Below are positions 52,646 to 63,995 of a DNA stretch of 64,000 bases, in pieces. The position numbers and the translations under genes were made by a program. The notes under the pieces were generated by a model, which did no database searches, had not been told where the DNA came from, and saw only the letters and a program-made list of their open reading frames with translations. The stretch is from Guadua angustifolia (Eukaryota > Streptophyta > Magnoliopsida > Poales > Poaceae): positions 14,673,161-14,737,160 of the forward strand of contig CM070517.1 in the NCBI GenBank assembly GCA_036346375.1. The letters are read 5' to 3'. Positions within the stretch are counted from its first letter, which is position 1; the number at the start of each line of letters is the position of its first letter.

Positions 52646-55600
52646 TGTCGGGACCCGAATTTGCAAATCCGGACCCTCTGTGTATTCAGCACTAGTCCAG
52701 GATCACGCTAGTGCGCATGATCTCAACATTGGTACATATCACACCATAACCAACGAAATAATAAGTACTTTGATTAAATACTCAAACTAGTTGATCGACC
52801 TTATGGTCAAGTTACAAAGATACGCCTCAGAGCTAAGACTTATTAAAATATTCAAATGCAATGAAATAAAATAAACTCGTGGCGCCAACCAATTTGCCAC
52901 AGTAACTCGATCGGGCTCGCTCCTAGTTTGTCGGCCTCCTCCCGAAAGAGGTTTGCTTCTTCTTCAAGCGAAGTTGTATTGTTGTGGGTGAGTACTTTGA
53001 GCACTCAAAGAAGTCATGCATGAATGCAATTCTAATATTCTACATGCATGGCTTAGTACAAAGCATAGGCTATGGTTCATGAGCAAGATCTGAGATTTAA
53101 GAATAATAAGAATAATTTGCAAAGACAAGAAACAATAATAAGAATAGTAGCTTTCACAAACATTTTAATCACAATCATATTTCCATCCTATGTCAAGTTC
53201 CTCATTACCAACCCAAGCATTTTTCCATAAAAATTCATTTTCATAAAATCTAACCCTTGACCAGTAATCACTGAAGCGATGCTCATTACCGTGAGCACGG
53301 CTATTGAATAGGTTGTACACTCTGCAGAGGTTATACACTTTACCCACAAGATACAGTCAAATACCACCAAGGCAAATAACCATGAACGGCCTTTCCAAAG
53401 TTCCATCTAAACCCAAGATCGCCGCTAAGGTTTCAACACTGGAGGGACTGGTTACCACACCTGTGCCCCCTCTTGCGCCATGTGAGTTCTCATTCCGCTT
53501 CTCCGGCCTCACACCACCACGACAAGATACAAAGAATAGATTTCCCGTTTACTCACTAAGCCCGTCCCATTACGGAGCTTGTGGTTGTATGAGAGACTCA
53601 GTTCAAATGCTCGCAAGGTTAAGTCCTTAGTTGACCGAGGCAAGACTAACCAAGTGTGATCTCAATTATCCAAAAACCAATAAAAACCAAATACGACCGC
53701 CCAGTTGCCACTCTTGGCCCACCAGAAACAATCTTGCCATTTGCCCCGGTCTAAATCATTTTCCCACCCCGGTTCTTTACCATTGCACCACGTGCCATCA
53801 TCAACTCAATAACACATGTCTCATTCACAAAGCATGTTCAATATCTCATTAAGTCAGTATTCACTTTGGTATTCCAAAATCATGAAATGTCCACGTGGCA
53901 GGGCTAAGCATACTACTTCGGTCTACTCAACCCATGTTGGCAAATTATAAAAGTCCAACTATTAATCCATATCCTAGGGTGACAAAAGATTCATGGCCTA
54001 CAATTATATATGACAAGGTGGCATACAGCAACTTAGGCATTTAACTAATCCCAAAACTTATTCAAAATCATTTCTATCAAATTAGCATGCAATAGTTTAA
54101 ATCAAAATAATTTGCTCTAATAGGTCCAACATGATCAAACACAACTTGCCTTCAAAAGTAATTGATTCGGCTCTGAGCTTGCTCTGGGTCGAACCTCTCC
54201 CTCGAAACCTTCGGGCACTTCAACGCCTCACGGCAAGCGTAAACACAAACAATAAAATAAATAAACAGTGGGCAAACAGTGCTAAAAAATTCAATTAAAA
54301 TTCATAAACAGAAAGATCACAATTTTACAAATTTATAGAAATTGGAATCACTCAAATCGGAGTTAAAACGCAAAAGTTATAAGCATTTGAAGTTTCAAAA
54401 TATATTTAAAATCAATATACCGAATTAAATAAATATTTTCTTTTTCGGAAAATCAATTATTGCGTCATCTGTGACATGTGTCGCCACCAGAGAGTGACAC
54501 GTGGCCCTGCTGACGTCAGCCTGATCGCTCTCCGTGATGACGCCAAGATGACGTCATCGTGGCGTCAAGACGACTTTCGACTATCTCTCTAACAAGTGGG
54601 TCCCACCGTGACGCCGATGACGTCACGCGGTGACGCCACACGCGGTGCGTCTTGGTGCCGACGGTGGGCCTGTCTTGTCGGCGCCTCGTGTGAACAAGGT
54701 TTCCGGTGTGGCGACATGTGGGTCCGCGTCGTCGTTGACCGACGCGCACGCTCGCCGCGGTCGCGATCGACATGCGGAGCCCGCCTTGTCGGCGTCTCAT
54801 GCATGATGGAGGCGCGACGTGACTACGGCCGCTCTTAGATCTACATCTAACGGCGGAGGTTAGAAGATGGGGTTTATTGTTTATGGGGCGACGTGGCGGA
54901 ATCCGGTCGTTGATTGGAGATCGGACGGTATGGAAGCTCGACTTCGGCGATGATGTGCGGCGGCTCGCTTCACCGGAGGCGAAGACGACGGCGTCGGCGG
55001 GCATTTCCGTGGTCCTCCGGCGACGGCGGTGATGTTCGGCGACGCGGCGACGAGGTAAGTTCGGGGTGGCTCGGCGACGGCGGAGAATCACCGGCGGCGA
55101 TTTAACCGACGCGAAGAAGTCTGCGCGGACGGCCGGACTTCTTAGTGAGGTCGTGCGGCGGCGGCGGCGCCTCGTGGCGTGAGCTAGGGCAAAGGTGCGG
55201 CGCGTCTAGGGCTTCACGAGGCGTGGCGGCGCGCGTAAATAGTGCCCTCGACGTCCGTGAAACGCGCTGAAACCGAGGCCCACACGGCGGCGGCGAGTCC
55301 TGGTGATTCGGAGAGATTGACGTGGCGCAACGTGGACCGTCGGATGGAGATCGAACGGCCACCGCTTAGGGTTTTTCCGAGCTGGGCGCCGCATTACTCG
55401 CCCAATACTGTTCATCCGGATTTTAACTCTTTTCCGATTAAAAATAATCCCCGAAAATAAAATGATTTATTTGGGGCATTAAAAATACTAGAAAAATTCT
55501 GGAAAAATTCTCATAAATATTTTAGGACATTTGTGACTCAAATAAAATATTTTCAGCAAAACTTTATTTTAACTTTTCCATTATTTAATTAATTTGATAA

Positions 55601-55706
55601 ATGTTTAATTCAAAATAAATTCAAATAAATCCAAATAAATTCCAGAAATTCCCAAAAATTCAAAATACCATTTAAATGCAAGAAAAGCAAAAATTGGGGT
55701 GTTACA
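52646..55706 (-). repeat. 5' LTR of chromovirus B (3061 bp)
   Basis: On the minus strand it runs TGTAACACCCC...CCCGACA, collinear with the LTRs of A. The GC-rich block (complement 54470-55400) is the most diverged part, with larger sequence differences from A, while the AT-rich outer parts are very similar. Directly followed by GTTGG at 55707-55711. Confidence 0.93.
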
Positions 55707-58699
55707 GTTGGCGAGAACGAATGGTTCCTCTTGGTATCCGAGACGTTTGAGGTCCATTTAAGACGCCATACTTGTCAACCTTCACGTCTTGCAAGTTAAC
55801 CCAACGGCACTGAAATAAGGGGATCTTGAATAGCACATAGTCGAGCTCCCAAATTTCCTCAATCAACCCATAATACGAGCTCCTCATCGATCCAATGTAT
55901 TCAACCTTGATCGATGCGAACACCGCTATTCCGGTTTGTGCTCTTCATGTCCCGATCTCTCGTGTAAAATGTGTACCCATTTAAATCATATCCTTTCCAT
56001 GTTACAACCGTAAAAGTGGCCCTTTTGCCAACCATGTCGTTGCCTCACCGACATGCTTCGGCAAAGAATGGGTCGCTCCTTGAACCATTTGTTGAAGTGA
56101 AGGTTATCTTTTCGATGATCCAAGACTCGGTAGCGTCGATTCTCTTGCCGTAGCCAATTCTTATGCTCGTTGATATACGGGGCCACAATAGCCATGTGTT
56201 GCAAAACTGTGAAATGGGCTTTGGCGCACGCAACTGGATCAGGTGCGATTGCTTTCCTTCCGATGGTCCCGATGCCCTGGAGCCTCCCCTCATGGCGGGA
56301 TCGAGGCACACCTATCGGTTCGACCTAAGCTATGTAATCCACGCAAAATTTGATGACCTCTTCTGTTGCATAACCTTCGATAATGCTACCCTCCGGTCGA
56401 GATCGATTCTGTACGTAGGACTTGAGAATTCCCATGTACCTCTCGAACGGGTACATGCTACGTAGGAACACAGGCCCACACATCTTTATCTCCCTCACAA
56501 GGTGAACAATGAGATGGACCATGATATTGAAAAATGACGGAGGGAAATACATCTCAAGATTACATAAAGTCATTACCACCTCGCCCTGTAGAGCATCAAG
56601 TCCTTGGGGATCGATGACCTTCTGAGCAATTGTGTTAAAGAAATAACACAGCCTTGTGATTGTCTCTTGAACCTTGGTCAGTAAAATACTTCTAATTGCC
56701 ACAGGGAGCATTGTGTCATAAGCACATGGCAATCATGGGACTTCATGCCAGTTAAACTCAAATCGTTCATCGAAACAAGTCTCTTCAAAGTTGGGCGAGT
56801 AACTGGATGGAACTTTCACACCATGCAAGCACCTTTGTCACAATTCCTTTCTCTCGACTTTGGACAGAGTGTAACTAGCGTGCTCGCAGATGTTCGGCCT
56901 TTATCGATCTCTTCGGTGCTAACTCAAGTCCGATGCCCATATCGACCAAGTCAAGCCGTGCATTGATACCGTCCTTTGTTTTACCCTTAATGTTCAGTAA
57001 GAGACCAATCAAGCTATCACAGACATTCTTCTCTACGTGCATCACGTTGATGCAGTGCCAAACTTCTAGGTGCTCCCAATATGGTAGGTCCCAAAATATT
57101 GATCTCTTCTTCCACATGCTCTTCTCACGGGTCCTCGATTTATGTCCCTTCCCTAGTGCAACATCCAATTTCTTAACCATATCATGAATGTCTGACCCAC
57201 TTAAAGGCTTTGGAGCTAAAGCGTCTTCGGTTGTGCTGTCGAATTGTTTCTTCATCTTGTGGTATGGGTGATTTCTCTGAAGGAACCTACGGTGACGCAT
57301 GTACACGGTTTTGCGTGAGTGATTCAGCCAGACACTCTCGGTGTCATCCAAGTAGTGTGTACATGCTTTAGCTCCTTTTGTACTCTGCCGGCTGACAGTT
57401 AGCAAGAGGCGGGATAATCATTTATGGTGCGAGAACAATAGGCAAAGCATAAAGTGAAGTACTCGTTTGTGAGCATCCTATACCGCACCTGAGAGCCCAC
57501 AATGTGTTCAGATCTTCCACCAATGGTGCTAAGTACACATCAATATCATTCCTGTGTTGCTTCGACCTTTGATGAGTCTGAGACATCAATATGTACTCGC
57601 TTCATACACGATCAAGGAGGAAGGTTGTACACACAGAGATTTATAGGCCAAGTGCTATGGCGGTTGCTCATGTTACGAAATGATTCATTCCATCTCAGAC
57701 TCAATTCAACCTTATATTCCTCGGATCCATTGTGAATTCTTCAAACCTCATATCAATGTTTCTCCTTGTGTTGAATCGGCGGGTGCCTAGTCATTCCATC
57801 GTTCTTACGCTCATCAAAGTGTCATCGGCAATTTTGCCTCTTTTGGGTTATAAACAACCGCTTCAAATAGGGAATTATAGGCGATACCACGCCACCTTAG
57901 CGGGAGGTCCTTTCTTCACCTCCATGCCCTCGCCGTCATCATCGATCTATCTTTACGCTTGTACCGGATGTGTTGCACACCGACATACATGCAAGTTTAT
58001 GCATCTTGTTACGGTACAAGATCTGATCATTCGAGCAGGCATGTATTCTTTCTACTTCCATTTCAAGGGACAAAGAACCTTTTGGCTTTGTAGGTGGTTA
58101 TCGGCAACTCGCTTCCCTCCGAAAGCATATCCACTAATAGACCTAACAATATGTGAAACTCTTATCGACCAACCGTTGCTTGCCTTTAATTTCAGCAATT
58201 CGAAGACGGATGAAATTTTGTGTATTTGGACTTGCAACACAGGAACAAAGATTTCTCCAAGTCGCCCATCAAGCCCCAAATTTTATATACTCCGCTCATC
58301 ACGGTTCCCTTCTGCATCCCGTAGCATCTAATCCAGATTGTCATCGAAAGTACAATCGATATCGTCCGGAGTATCGTCGACTTCGTCCACGATGGTAGTA
58401 CTACTTGGTTCCTGCATAATCTGCTCTTCACCGTGACTAGTCCAACATGTATACCCCCTTTTGAAACCCCGTAGAATCTAGTGTGCTTTAATCTGCTCTG
58501 GGTTTCGAAACATCCGAAGATTCTCACAGTCAACGCATAGACAAGGCATAAATTCCACCCCTTGTTCGACATATCTACCTCTGCAGCTCTTCTAAAAGCG
58601 GAGACACCATTAATGTACTCAGTGCTTCACGGTTCTCAGCGTACATCCAGCTTCTGTCCATCTACGCAACATATGTAACAATAGGTGTCAAATGACGAA

Positions 58700-59035
58700 T
58701 TTAGATCATAAAGTACAAATGGATCTGCACAAGGTATAGCAAATGTATCTACTTCACATCACAGAGAACAAATTAACCAGCTTCATTTCCCTCTTCACCA
58801 AGATAGATACAACAAGCTAGATCTAGAACATAGCTTCATTTCCCCAAGCTAGATATAAAATGTAATTCAGATTAGAAGCAATTACTAACCTTGGATGACC
58901 AAGAGCACAAGGATCTGCAATCAAATCTCCAAATCTAGGGCCTCTTTCACAAGGAACGCCTCTCAATTGCAGCCACCTTAGAGACGGTCGAGGAAAACCT
59001 AAAAAACAGAGACGGTTGAGGCTCTCTGCCTTATA
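58700..59035. other. Leader region of the TNP2 gene
   Basis: AT-rich and non-coding, with repeated 'agctagat' words (58810-58855). It lies between the TNP2 start and the next array of CACTA motifs. It probably holds the 5' untranslated region and promoter of the transposase gene. Confidence 0.45.
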
Positions 59036-59305
59036 CACGTAAGAGGTATCATCGCAGATGATTTTATCTACAAACCGTCTGCGATGTGGGACATCTCAGA
59101 CGGTTTGTCGATAAAACCGTCTGCGATGTGAGAGATAGATCGCAGACAGTTTTATATAAAAACCATTTGTGATGTCACATGACATCACAGATGGTCTATA
59201 GATGAAACCGTCTACGATGACATCTTAAACGGTTTTTGGATAAAACCATCTGCGATGTAACATCACGTCATAGACGGTTTTTGACTAAAACCGTCGCGAT
59301 GATGA
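59036..59305. repeat. Subterminal-type repeat array upstream of TNP2
   Basis: Eight or more copies of 'cgtctgcgatgt'/'catcgcagacggtt'-type motif alternate in orientation. The sequence differs slightly from the outer arrays (gcgat instead of gtgat). About 1.2 kb of other sequence separates it from the right terminus. Confidence 0.82.
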
Positions 59306-60110
59306 CCCTTCGTCTTCGCTCTTCCGCATGCCTTGATCGCCTCGTCTTCCCAATGCAATCCACGCTGCAAATATATCGCCGTCTTCCCAATGCAGTCATA
59401 TTGCTTCGTCTTCTCAATGCACTTGCATTGCCATTTAAGAACCCTCAGATAGCTCTGCCTCCACTACTGCATAGCACACTTACACCTCCTCCGACCCAAG
59501 CACGAGCAACCCAAGCACTCCGCTTCTGCCTCCTCCGACCGCCTACTCCTCGGACGACGACTCCTCTAGCTCCCCGACGTCGCCTCCGCCTCCTCCTCCT
59601 CCGACCGCCTCCGCCCCAACCCGTGTCGGGTGTAAGCGTTCGACGCCTGTCTCCTCGGACTCCTTCACCTCCGACTCCGAGGAGGTCCTGTGGGACTCTA
59701 ACGATGAGGCCGCCTACCGCGATGGCTAGGAGCTAGAGGATGATCTAGACCGAGCCGGGTCGAGCGAATTGGATGGACACAGTGAGGACTCGGCTATCGT
59801 CGACTCCGCCGATTCGTCCGCCCCTCGGCCGAATCCGATGACAACGACGACGAGTAGTCGTTTTAGTCATTTTAGTGATCTTTCATAGCATTTTTTTGTA
59901 AACATCTTTTGTAATGATAATATATATATATAATGCAATCTAACTAGCAGTCATTTGTAAACAACTTTTTTAATGATCTTATATATTAATGCAATCTTCT
60001 CATGTCTTCTTATATATTAATGTTCTTCTGCAATGATCTTTTGTAGTAGTCTTTCGTAGCAATCTTCTGTAAACAATTGATGATCTTTTCAAGTGGCGCG
60101 CGATTGCTCA
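59306..60110 (+). pseudogene. GC-rich, Ser/Asp-rich coding-like remnant between two CACTA arrays
   Basis: The plus frame from 59236 runs through a Pro/Arg-rich stretch to 59736. A second frame (about 59655-59856) reads Ser/Asp/Glu-rich with a stop at 59727-59729 and ends 'NPMTTTTSS'. The acidic, serine-rich composition resembles small first genes or captured gene pieces in grass CACTA elements, but no domain is recognised. 59880-60110 is AT-rich with several 'taatgatctt' and 'cttttgtaatgat' repeats. Confidence 0.4.
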
Positions 60111-60507
60111 GTGTTCAATTGATGATCACAGACGGTTCATAGATAAACACGTCTGTGATGAGGAAATATCACATACTGATTTATCCACCAACCGTCCATG
60201 AAGTTATACCTATCATCTCAACCGGTTTGTAGCTAAACCCGTTTGTGATACTTCACGCATCACAGACTGATTTATCCACCAACCGTCTATGAAGTTATAC
60301 CTATCATCCCAGCCGGTTTGTAGCTAAACCCGTCTGTGATACTTCACGCATCACAGAAGGTTTTATCCACAAACTATCTGTGATGTGCTGGAACACATCA
60401 CAGACGGTCTGTATTTGAAACCGTCTGTGATAATCAGATATCGTAGACGGTTTGCTCCTAAAACCGTCTGTGATGATGTGTCTAATATAGCCCCCTTTGT
60501 AGTAGTG
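60111..60507. repeat. Right subterminal repeat array of the CACTA element
   Basis: Inverted 'cacagacggtt...aaccgtctgtgat' motifs lie up to the terminus. A unit of about 80 bp containing 'tgtgatacttcacgcatcacaga' is present twice in tandem (about 60180-60265 and 60265-60350). It ends with GTAGTAGTG at 60499-60507. Confidence 0.88.
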
Positions 60508-60510
60508 CTT

Positions 60511-60740
60511 TTTTCAAAGACTTGGACTGAAGCCAACACGTCATTGGCCCTGCCGGAGACTGGGGTGACAATGGACGGTCGTGCACTATCGTCCCCTCCG
60601 GAGACCAGGGAAGCGATAGACGGTCTCACAAGACTCCTTTCGGAGGGGCGGACTGGAATAAAAGCGCCATCGGCCCCACCGGAGTTGGGGGCAGCGATGG
60701 ACGGTTGGGCAAGCTTTTTCTTCAAAGACTTCAACCGGAA
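60511..60740 (-). repeat. Repeat-coded linker of Tat-2 polyprotein, right part
   Basis: This is the same Ser/Gly/Ala-rich repeat as 43370-43705, with cores such as 'ccaccggagttgggggcagcgatggacggt' shortened by the CACTA insertion. It begins with the duplicated CTT (60508-60510). Confidence 0.75.
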
Positions 60741-61535
60741 CATAAGCCTTCGTCGAGGCGAGCTGTGAAAGCTCGTCTGCCAAGTGGTTGTTGCGTCGGG
60801 GGATATGGATGTACCCCAGCTCGTTGAAGTGGCGCTCCATCCTCCTGACTTCCGCCAAGTAGGTGGTCATCGTGGGATCAGAGTACTAGAACTCCTTTCG
60901 TGCTTGGTTGACGACGAGTAGAGAGTCACCCTTGATGTCGCGACGCCGGATGCGGAAGCGGCGATGCCAGAGTCCCGCCAAAGAACCCTTCATATTCAGC
61001 GATGCTGTTGGTCACCTTGAAGTCCAAGACGATCAGGTACTGAAGGATGTCCCCGGTCGGGAAGACCAGGACAAACCCAACCCCCGCACCCTAGACTCGA
61101 AAAGAGCCATCGAAGAACAGGGTCCACGGAGGGAGCACGGGTGCTCCTTCAGCTTCAGGGGTGGACGGAGTTCACTCAGCGATGAACTCGGCCAACCTTT
61201 GACTCTTGATGGCAGTGCGCGGGCGAAACTTGAGGAAAAATTTACCTAGTTCCACCGACCACTTGGCGATGCGACCTTCGGCTTCTCTATTGTGGAGTAT
61301 CTCTTGAAGTGGGTAGGCTGTGACCACCGTGATCTCTCGTCCCTAGAAGTAATGTCAGAGCTTTTGGGACACCACCGTAACAACAGAGAGCATCTTCGGG
61401 CTCAGAGATATCTGGTCTCTGCGTCTTGATAGCACCTTGCCGACGTAGTAGATCGGTCTCGGTGCCTTCCTCTCGCCACCAAAGACCACACTCACTACCG
61501 CTGTGGTGGCCATGATATATAAATAGAAGGCTCAC
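60741..61535 (-). pseudogene. RNase H and second RNase H of Tat-2
   Basis: 60870-60760 carries the end of the second RNase H ('YIHIPRRNNHLADELSQLAS'). 60905-61280 and 61287-61535 carry parts of RNase H and connection in mixed frames ('AINREAEGRIAKW'-like sequence is out of frame on the minus strand near 61250-61280). Broken. Confidence 0.72.
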
Positions 61536-62152
61536 CGAGTAGGAGGACTGTACGAAAGTGAGGAGAGGTACTTCTTCAGGTCTTCAAACACTTGTTGAGC
61601 TTCAAGCGTCCATTCGAAGTGGTTGGTGCTCTTCATTAGCTTGAACAAGGGGAGACTTTTTTCTCCCAAGCGGGCGATAAATCGCCCAAGAGACATCAAG
61701 CAGCCATCAGGCACTGGACATGCTTGAGTATGGTCGGTGGCTTCATGTGTTCGATGGCCGCAATTTTGTCAGGATTGGCCTCAATGCCTCGACTGGACAC
61801 GAGGAATCCCAATTGCTTCCCAGAGGGTACGCCGAATACGCACATCTCGGGATTGAGCTTCAGGTGACTCTTCCTGAGGTTGGCGAAGGTTTCCTTCAGA
61901 TCCTCAATCAGTCCTTCGCTCTTCTCAGCCTTTACCACCAGGTCGTCGACGTATACCTCCAGGTTCCGCCCGACCTGTGGTCGCATCCTGTCGCTTGGGG
62001 GCCTGGCGCTGGACCTTTTATCGGACCGGGCGCACCTCCGGGAGCGTTGCCAATTTGTGCTCGATCACCTTCCTGGGGACCTCGGTCATGTTGGATGGTT
62101 GCCAGGCAAACATGTCTGCGTTAGACCGGAGGAAGGTGACAAGCATATCTTC
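61536..62152 (-). pseudogene. Reverse transcriptase of Tat-2
   Basis: The frame 61986-61696 holds the intact catalytic box 'VYVDDLVVK' followed by 'LGFLVSSRGIEANP'. The frame 61714-61532 holds 'LGRFIARLGEKSLPLFKLM'. The N-terminal reverse-transcriptase motifs right of 61990 are not clearly recognisable: between 61990 and 62150 sequence has been lost compared with the usual domain (fingers/palm start), pointing to an internal deletion. Confidence 0.78.
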
Positions 62153-62930
62153 CTATTGGGCGCCAAGGTTGGCGCCCAGCTTGACGGTGTTCTCGGGCTC
62201 AGCCACACTCAGGGAGACCAACTTAACCTCGCTGGGCAGACCGGGCGAGGCACGGGTCTTCACCAGAGGGGCTCCCGAGTAGGCAGCATCGGCCTGCCTT
62301 GCACAGGTGGCACCTGCCAGGTTCAAGGCTTGCTTGTCGCAGCGCAAGGCCTCTGGCTTGTCCACCTGGATGCTTATGGGACCTCCGGGTCCCGGCATCT
62401 TCACCACCATATAGGCATAGAGGGTGGCCGCCATGAACTTGACCAACGAGGGTCGGCCAAGCAAGGCGTTGTAGAGGAGGTCGCAGTTGGCGACGTTGAA
62501 GTCCACCAACTCCGTGCGATAGTTGTCCACGTTTCCAAAAGTAACGGGAAGGCGAACTTAGCCCAGGGGCATCGAGCCAACCCCCGGGGTGACTCCATAG
62601 AAGGGGAGCGCCGGACGCAGCTCCTGCTTCGGGATATGAAGAGCCCGGAACGCTCTGGTGGACAGGAGGTTGATGGGGCTCCCCCGTTGATTAGCACGCA
62701 CCCGAGCTTCACGTTCCGAATCGTGGGCGAAACCACGATCGGAAGGTGCCCTAGGCCGGCCATGCTCGTAGGGTGGTCGATGCGGTTGAAGGTGATCGAC
62801 TCCTCCGACCACCTCAGCAACCTAGCCGCCCCTACACTTGGTACAGAGGCACAGACTTCCCTCATCAGGAGCTTGTACTTTGAGTTGAAGGCGTGGGTGG
62901 CTGAACCACCGTTGATGTAGGCCACCATAT
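62153..62930 (-). pseudogene. Protease and following spacer of Tat-2
   Basis: The part 62890-62680 within the frame 63597-62401 contains 'GHLPIVVSPTI' and the protease site, where the usual Asp-Gly reads Asn-Gly ('LINGGAP'). The frame then shifts. The frame 62530-62153 carries the linker motif 'LLGRPSLVKFMA' and 'MVVKMPGPGG'. The Asp-to-Asn change would inactivate the protease. Confidence 0.75.
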
Positions 62931-63995
62931 GCTCTGCCTGCTGGAAGGGCAGCGGGGCGGAGTCATCGCCCTTGTCGTCGTCGTGAGGAGGGCGGCGCTT
63001 CCTAAGCCGCTGCTCCACCTTCTCGCACACAACCTGGCAATTATCCAAATTGTGTGCATTAGTGTTATAGATAGGGCAGAAGACCTTACCCCTATTTTCC
63101 TGCCGATGGTAGTCCTGCCGATCGCGGCGGCCATCCCGCCGGTCATGGCCATCGTCCCACCGCGGCTTAACACCCTTGTGCCTGCGCTCAGCAGCCAAGA
63201 CCTGACCGGACTCGGCAGCCGCGCGCTTCTTCTTGTTTGCGGAACTGGGTCCTTTCGAGGTTTCAGCCTCGCTCTCCACCGCGAGCGCCGTCCACTCTGG
63301 CTGTCCGTTCCTGCGCCTCCACCTCCCGAGCGCACTTTTGTGCCAAGGCAAATAGCTCGGATGTGGTGGCGATGTCACGGGTAGCCATCTTCTCCCGCAT
63401 CTTGCAGTCTCGCACGCCCCTCCAGAAGGCAATGATGATGGACTGGCCAGAGATCTTGGGGATCGTGTTGCGGCAGTGGCTGAATCGTCGGATGAACTCG
63501 CGCAATGACTCCCCTCTCTTCTGTTTGAGGGTATGGAGTTCATCCTCCACACCTGGCTAGGCGTAGGAGCCCTGGAAGTTGGTGACGAACTAGCCACACA
63601 ACTCCGCCCATGAGTGCACCGACCCTCTCGGGAGGTTCATCAGTCAAGAACGGGCGGTGCCTGCCAAGGCTGTTGGGAGATAGTTTGCCATAACCTTCTC
63701 AGAGCCGCCAGCAGCCCGCACCACTGTGGTGTAGATCTGTAGGAACTCCTCCGGGTTGGTAGTGCCGTCATATTTCTCGATGGTTGCCGGGCGGAACCTT
63801 TCTGGCCATGCGACGCGGGCCTTGACCTTGTTGGAGAATGCACGGCACCCTCGCCAGAGGGAATCCTGCGCCCCGAACCTCGACCAGGGGCGCCCGAGCG
63901 CTGGACTTGGCTCCAAAGAAGACTCCGGACAAGAAGGTCTCCTCCTCTACAAGGAAGTTGGGGTCGCGGGAGGAGTCGTCTTCTTCGGGAGCCAT
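62931..63995 (-). pseudogene. gag of Tat-2
   Basis: The start ATG at 63995 opens an acidic N-terminus. The frame 63916-63644 has 'FRPATIEKYDGTTNPEEFL', and 63550-63263 has 'LKQKRGESLREFIRRF', both typical of Tat-lineage gag. A zinc-knuckle-like site with 'FCPIYNTNAHNLDNC' is near 63090-63045, with the second cysteine missing. Pieces are in three frames. The 5' LTR and primer site lie beyond the window. Confidence 0.82.

Larger units (their letters stand above)
48586..55706 (-). mobile_element. Ty3/gypsy chromovirus B, internally deleted, same family as A
   Basis: Minus-strand order: 5' LTR (55706-52646), primer site, a long leader with an extra frame, gag, protease, reverse transcriptase (to about 49007), then directly the last 421 bp of a 3' LTR (49006-48586). 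A single deletion removed the RT end, RNase H, integrase, chromodomain, polypurine tract and the first 2.6 kb of the 3' LTR. Target duplications GTTGG on both sides are intact, so the deletion occurred after integration. LTR and proteins match A. Confidence 0.92.
48461..58661 (-). pseudogene. TNP2 transposase gene of the CACTA element, interrupted by chromovirus B
   Basis: The minus-strand start ATG at 58661 opens 'MDRSWMYAENREAL', the transposase-associated domain, which meets a stop about 29 codons on. TNP2 core parts follow in scattered frames. 57405-56875 holds 'MRHRRFLQRNHPYHKMKKQF', 'SIFWDLPYWEHL' and 'MHVEKNVCDSLIG'. 56732-56325 holds a DUF4218-like domain ('GEVVMTLCNLEMYFPPSFF', 'YPFERYMGILKSY'). 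55923-55712 holds the start of a DUF4216-like domain ('YYGLIEEIWELDYVLF'). That domain is cut at 55711 by element B and resumes at 48580 ('VFYVTDPSNK', 'GVENVVDEEEYN') to the stop 48461-48463. TNP2 cuts the element ends; this copy is non-functional. Confidence 0.88.
43706..60507 (-). mobile_element. CACTA (En/Spm) transposon, 16.8 kb including a 7.1-kb nested retrotransposon
   Basis: Termini CACTACTACAGAAAAG (left) and the complement of CACTACTACAAAGGGGG (right) are flanked by the 3-bp duplication CTT (43703-43705 and 60508-60510). Subterminal regions carry many inverted copies of 'cacagacggtt...aaccgtctgtga'. Two genes on the minus strand are typical of grass CACTA elements: a TNP2 transposase (58661 leftward) and a Ulp1-like protease gene (46560-44589). 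Without nested element B it is about 9.7 kb. Both genes carry defects. Confidence 0.94.

Noticed and set aside
57502..58398. Plus-strand ORFs of up to 199 codons over the TNP2 gene
   Set aside because: The minus strand carries TNP2-related sequence; the plus-strand products show no known domain.
61880..62920. 346-codon plus-strand ORF over the Tat-2 protease/reverse transcriptase region
   Set aside because: It is antisense to recognisable gag-pol motifs on the minus strand and has no domain of its own; it lacks the TATA-like box and position of the true opposite-strand gene.
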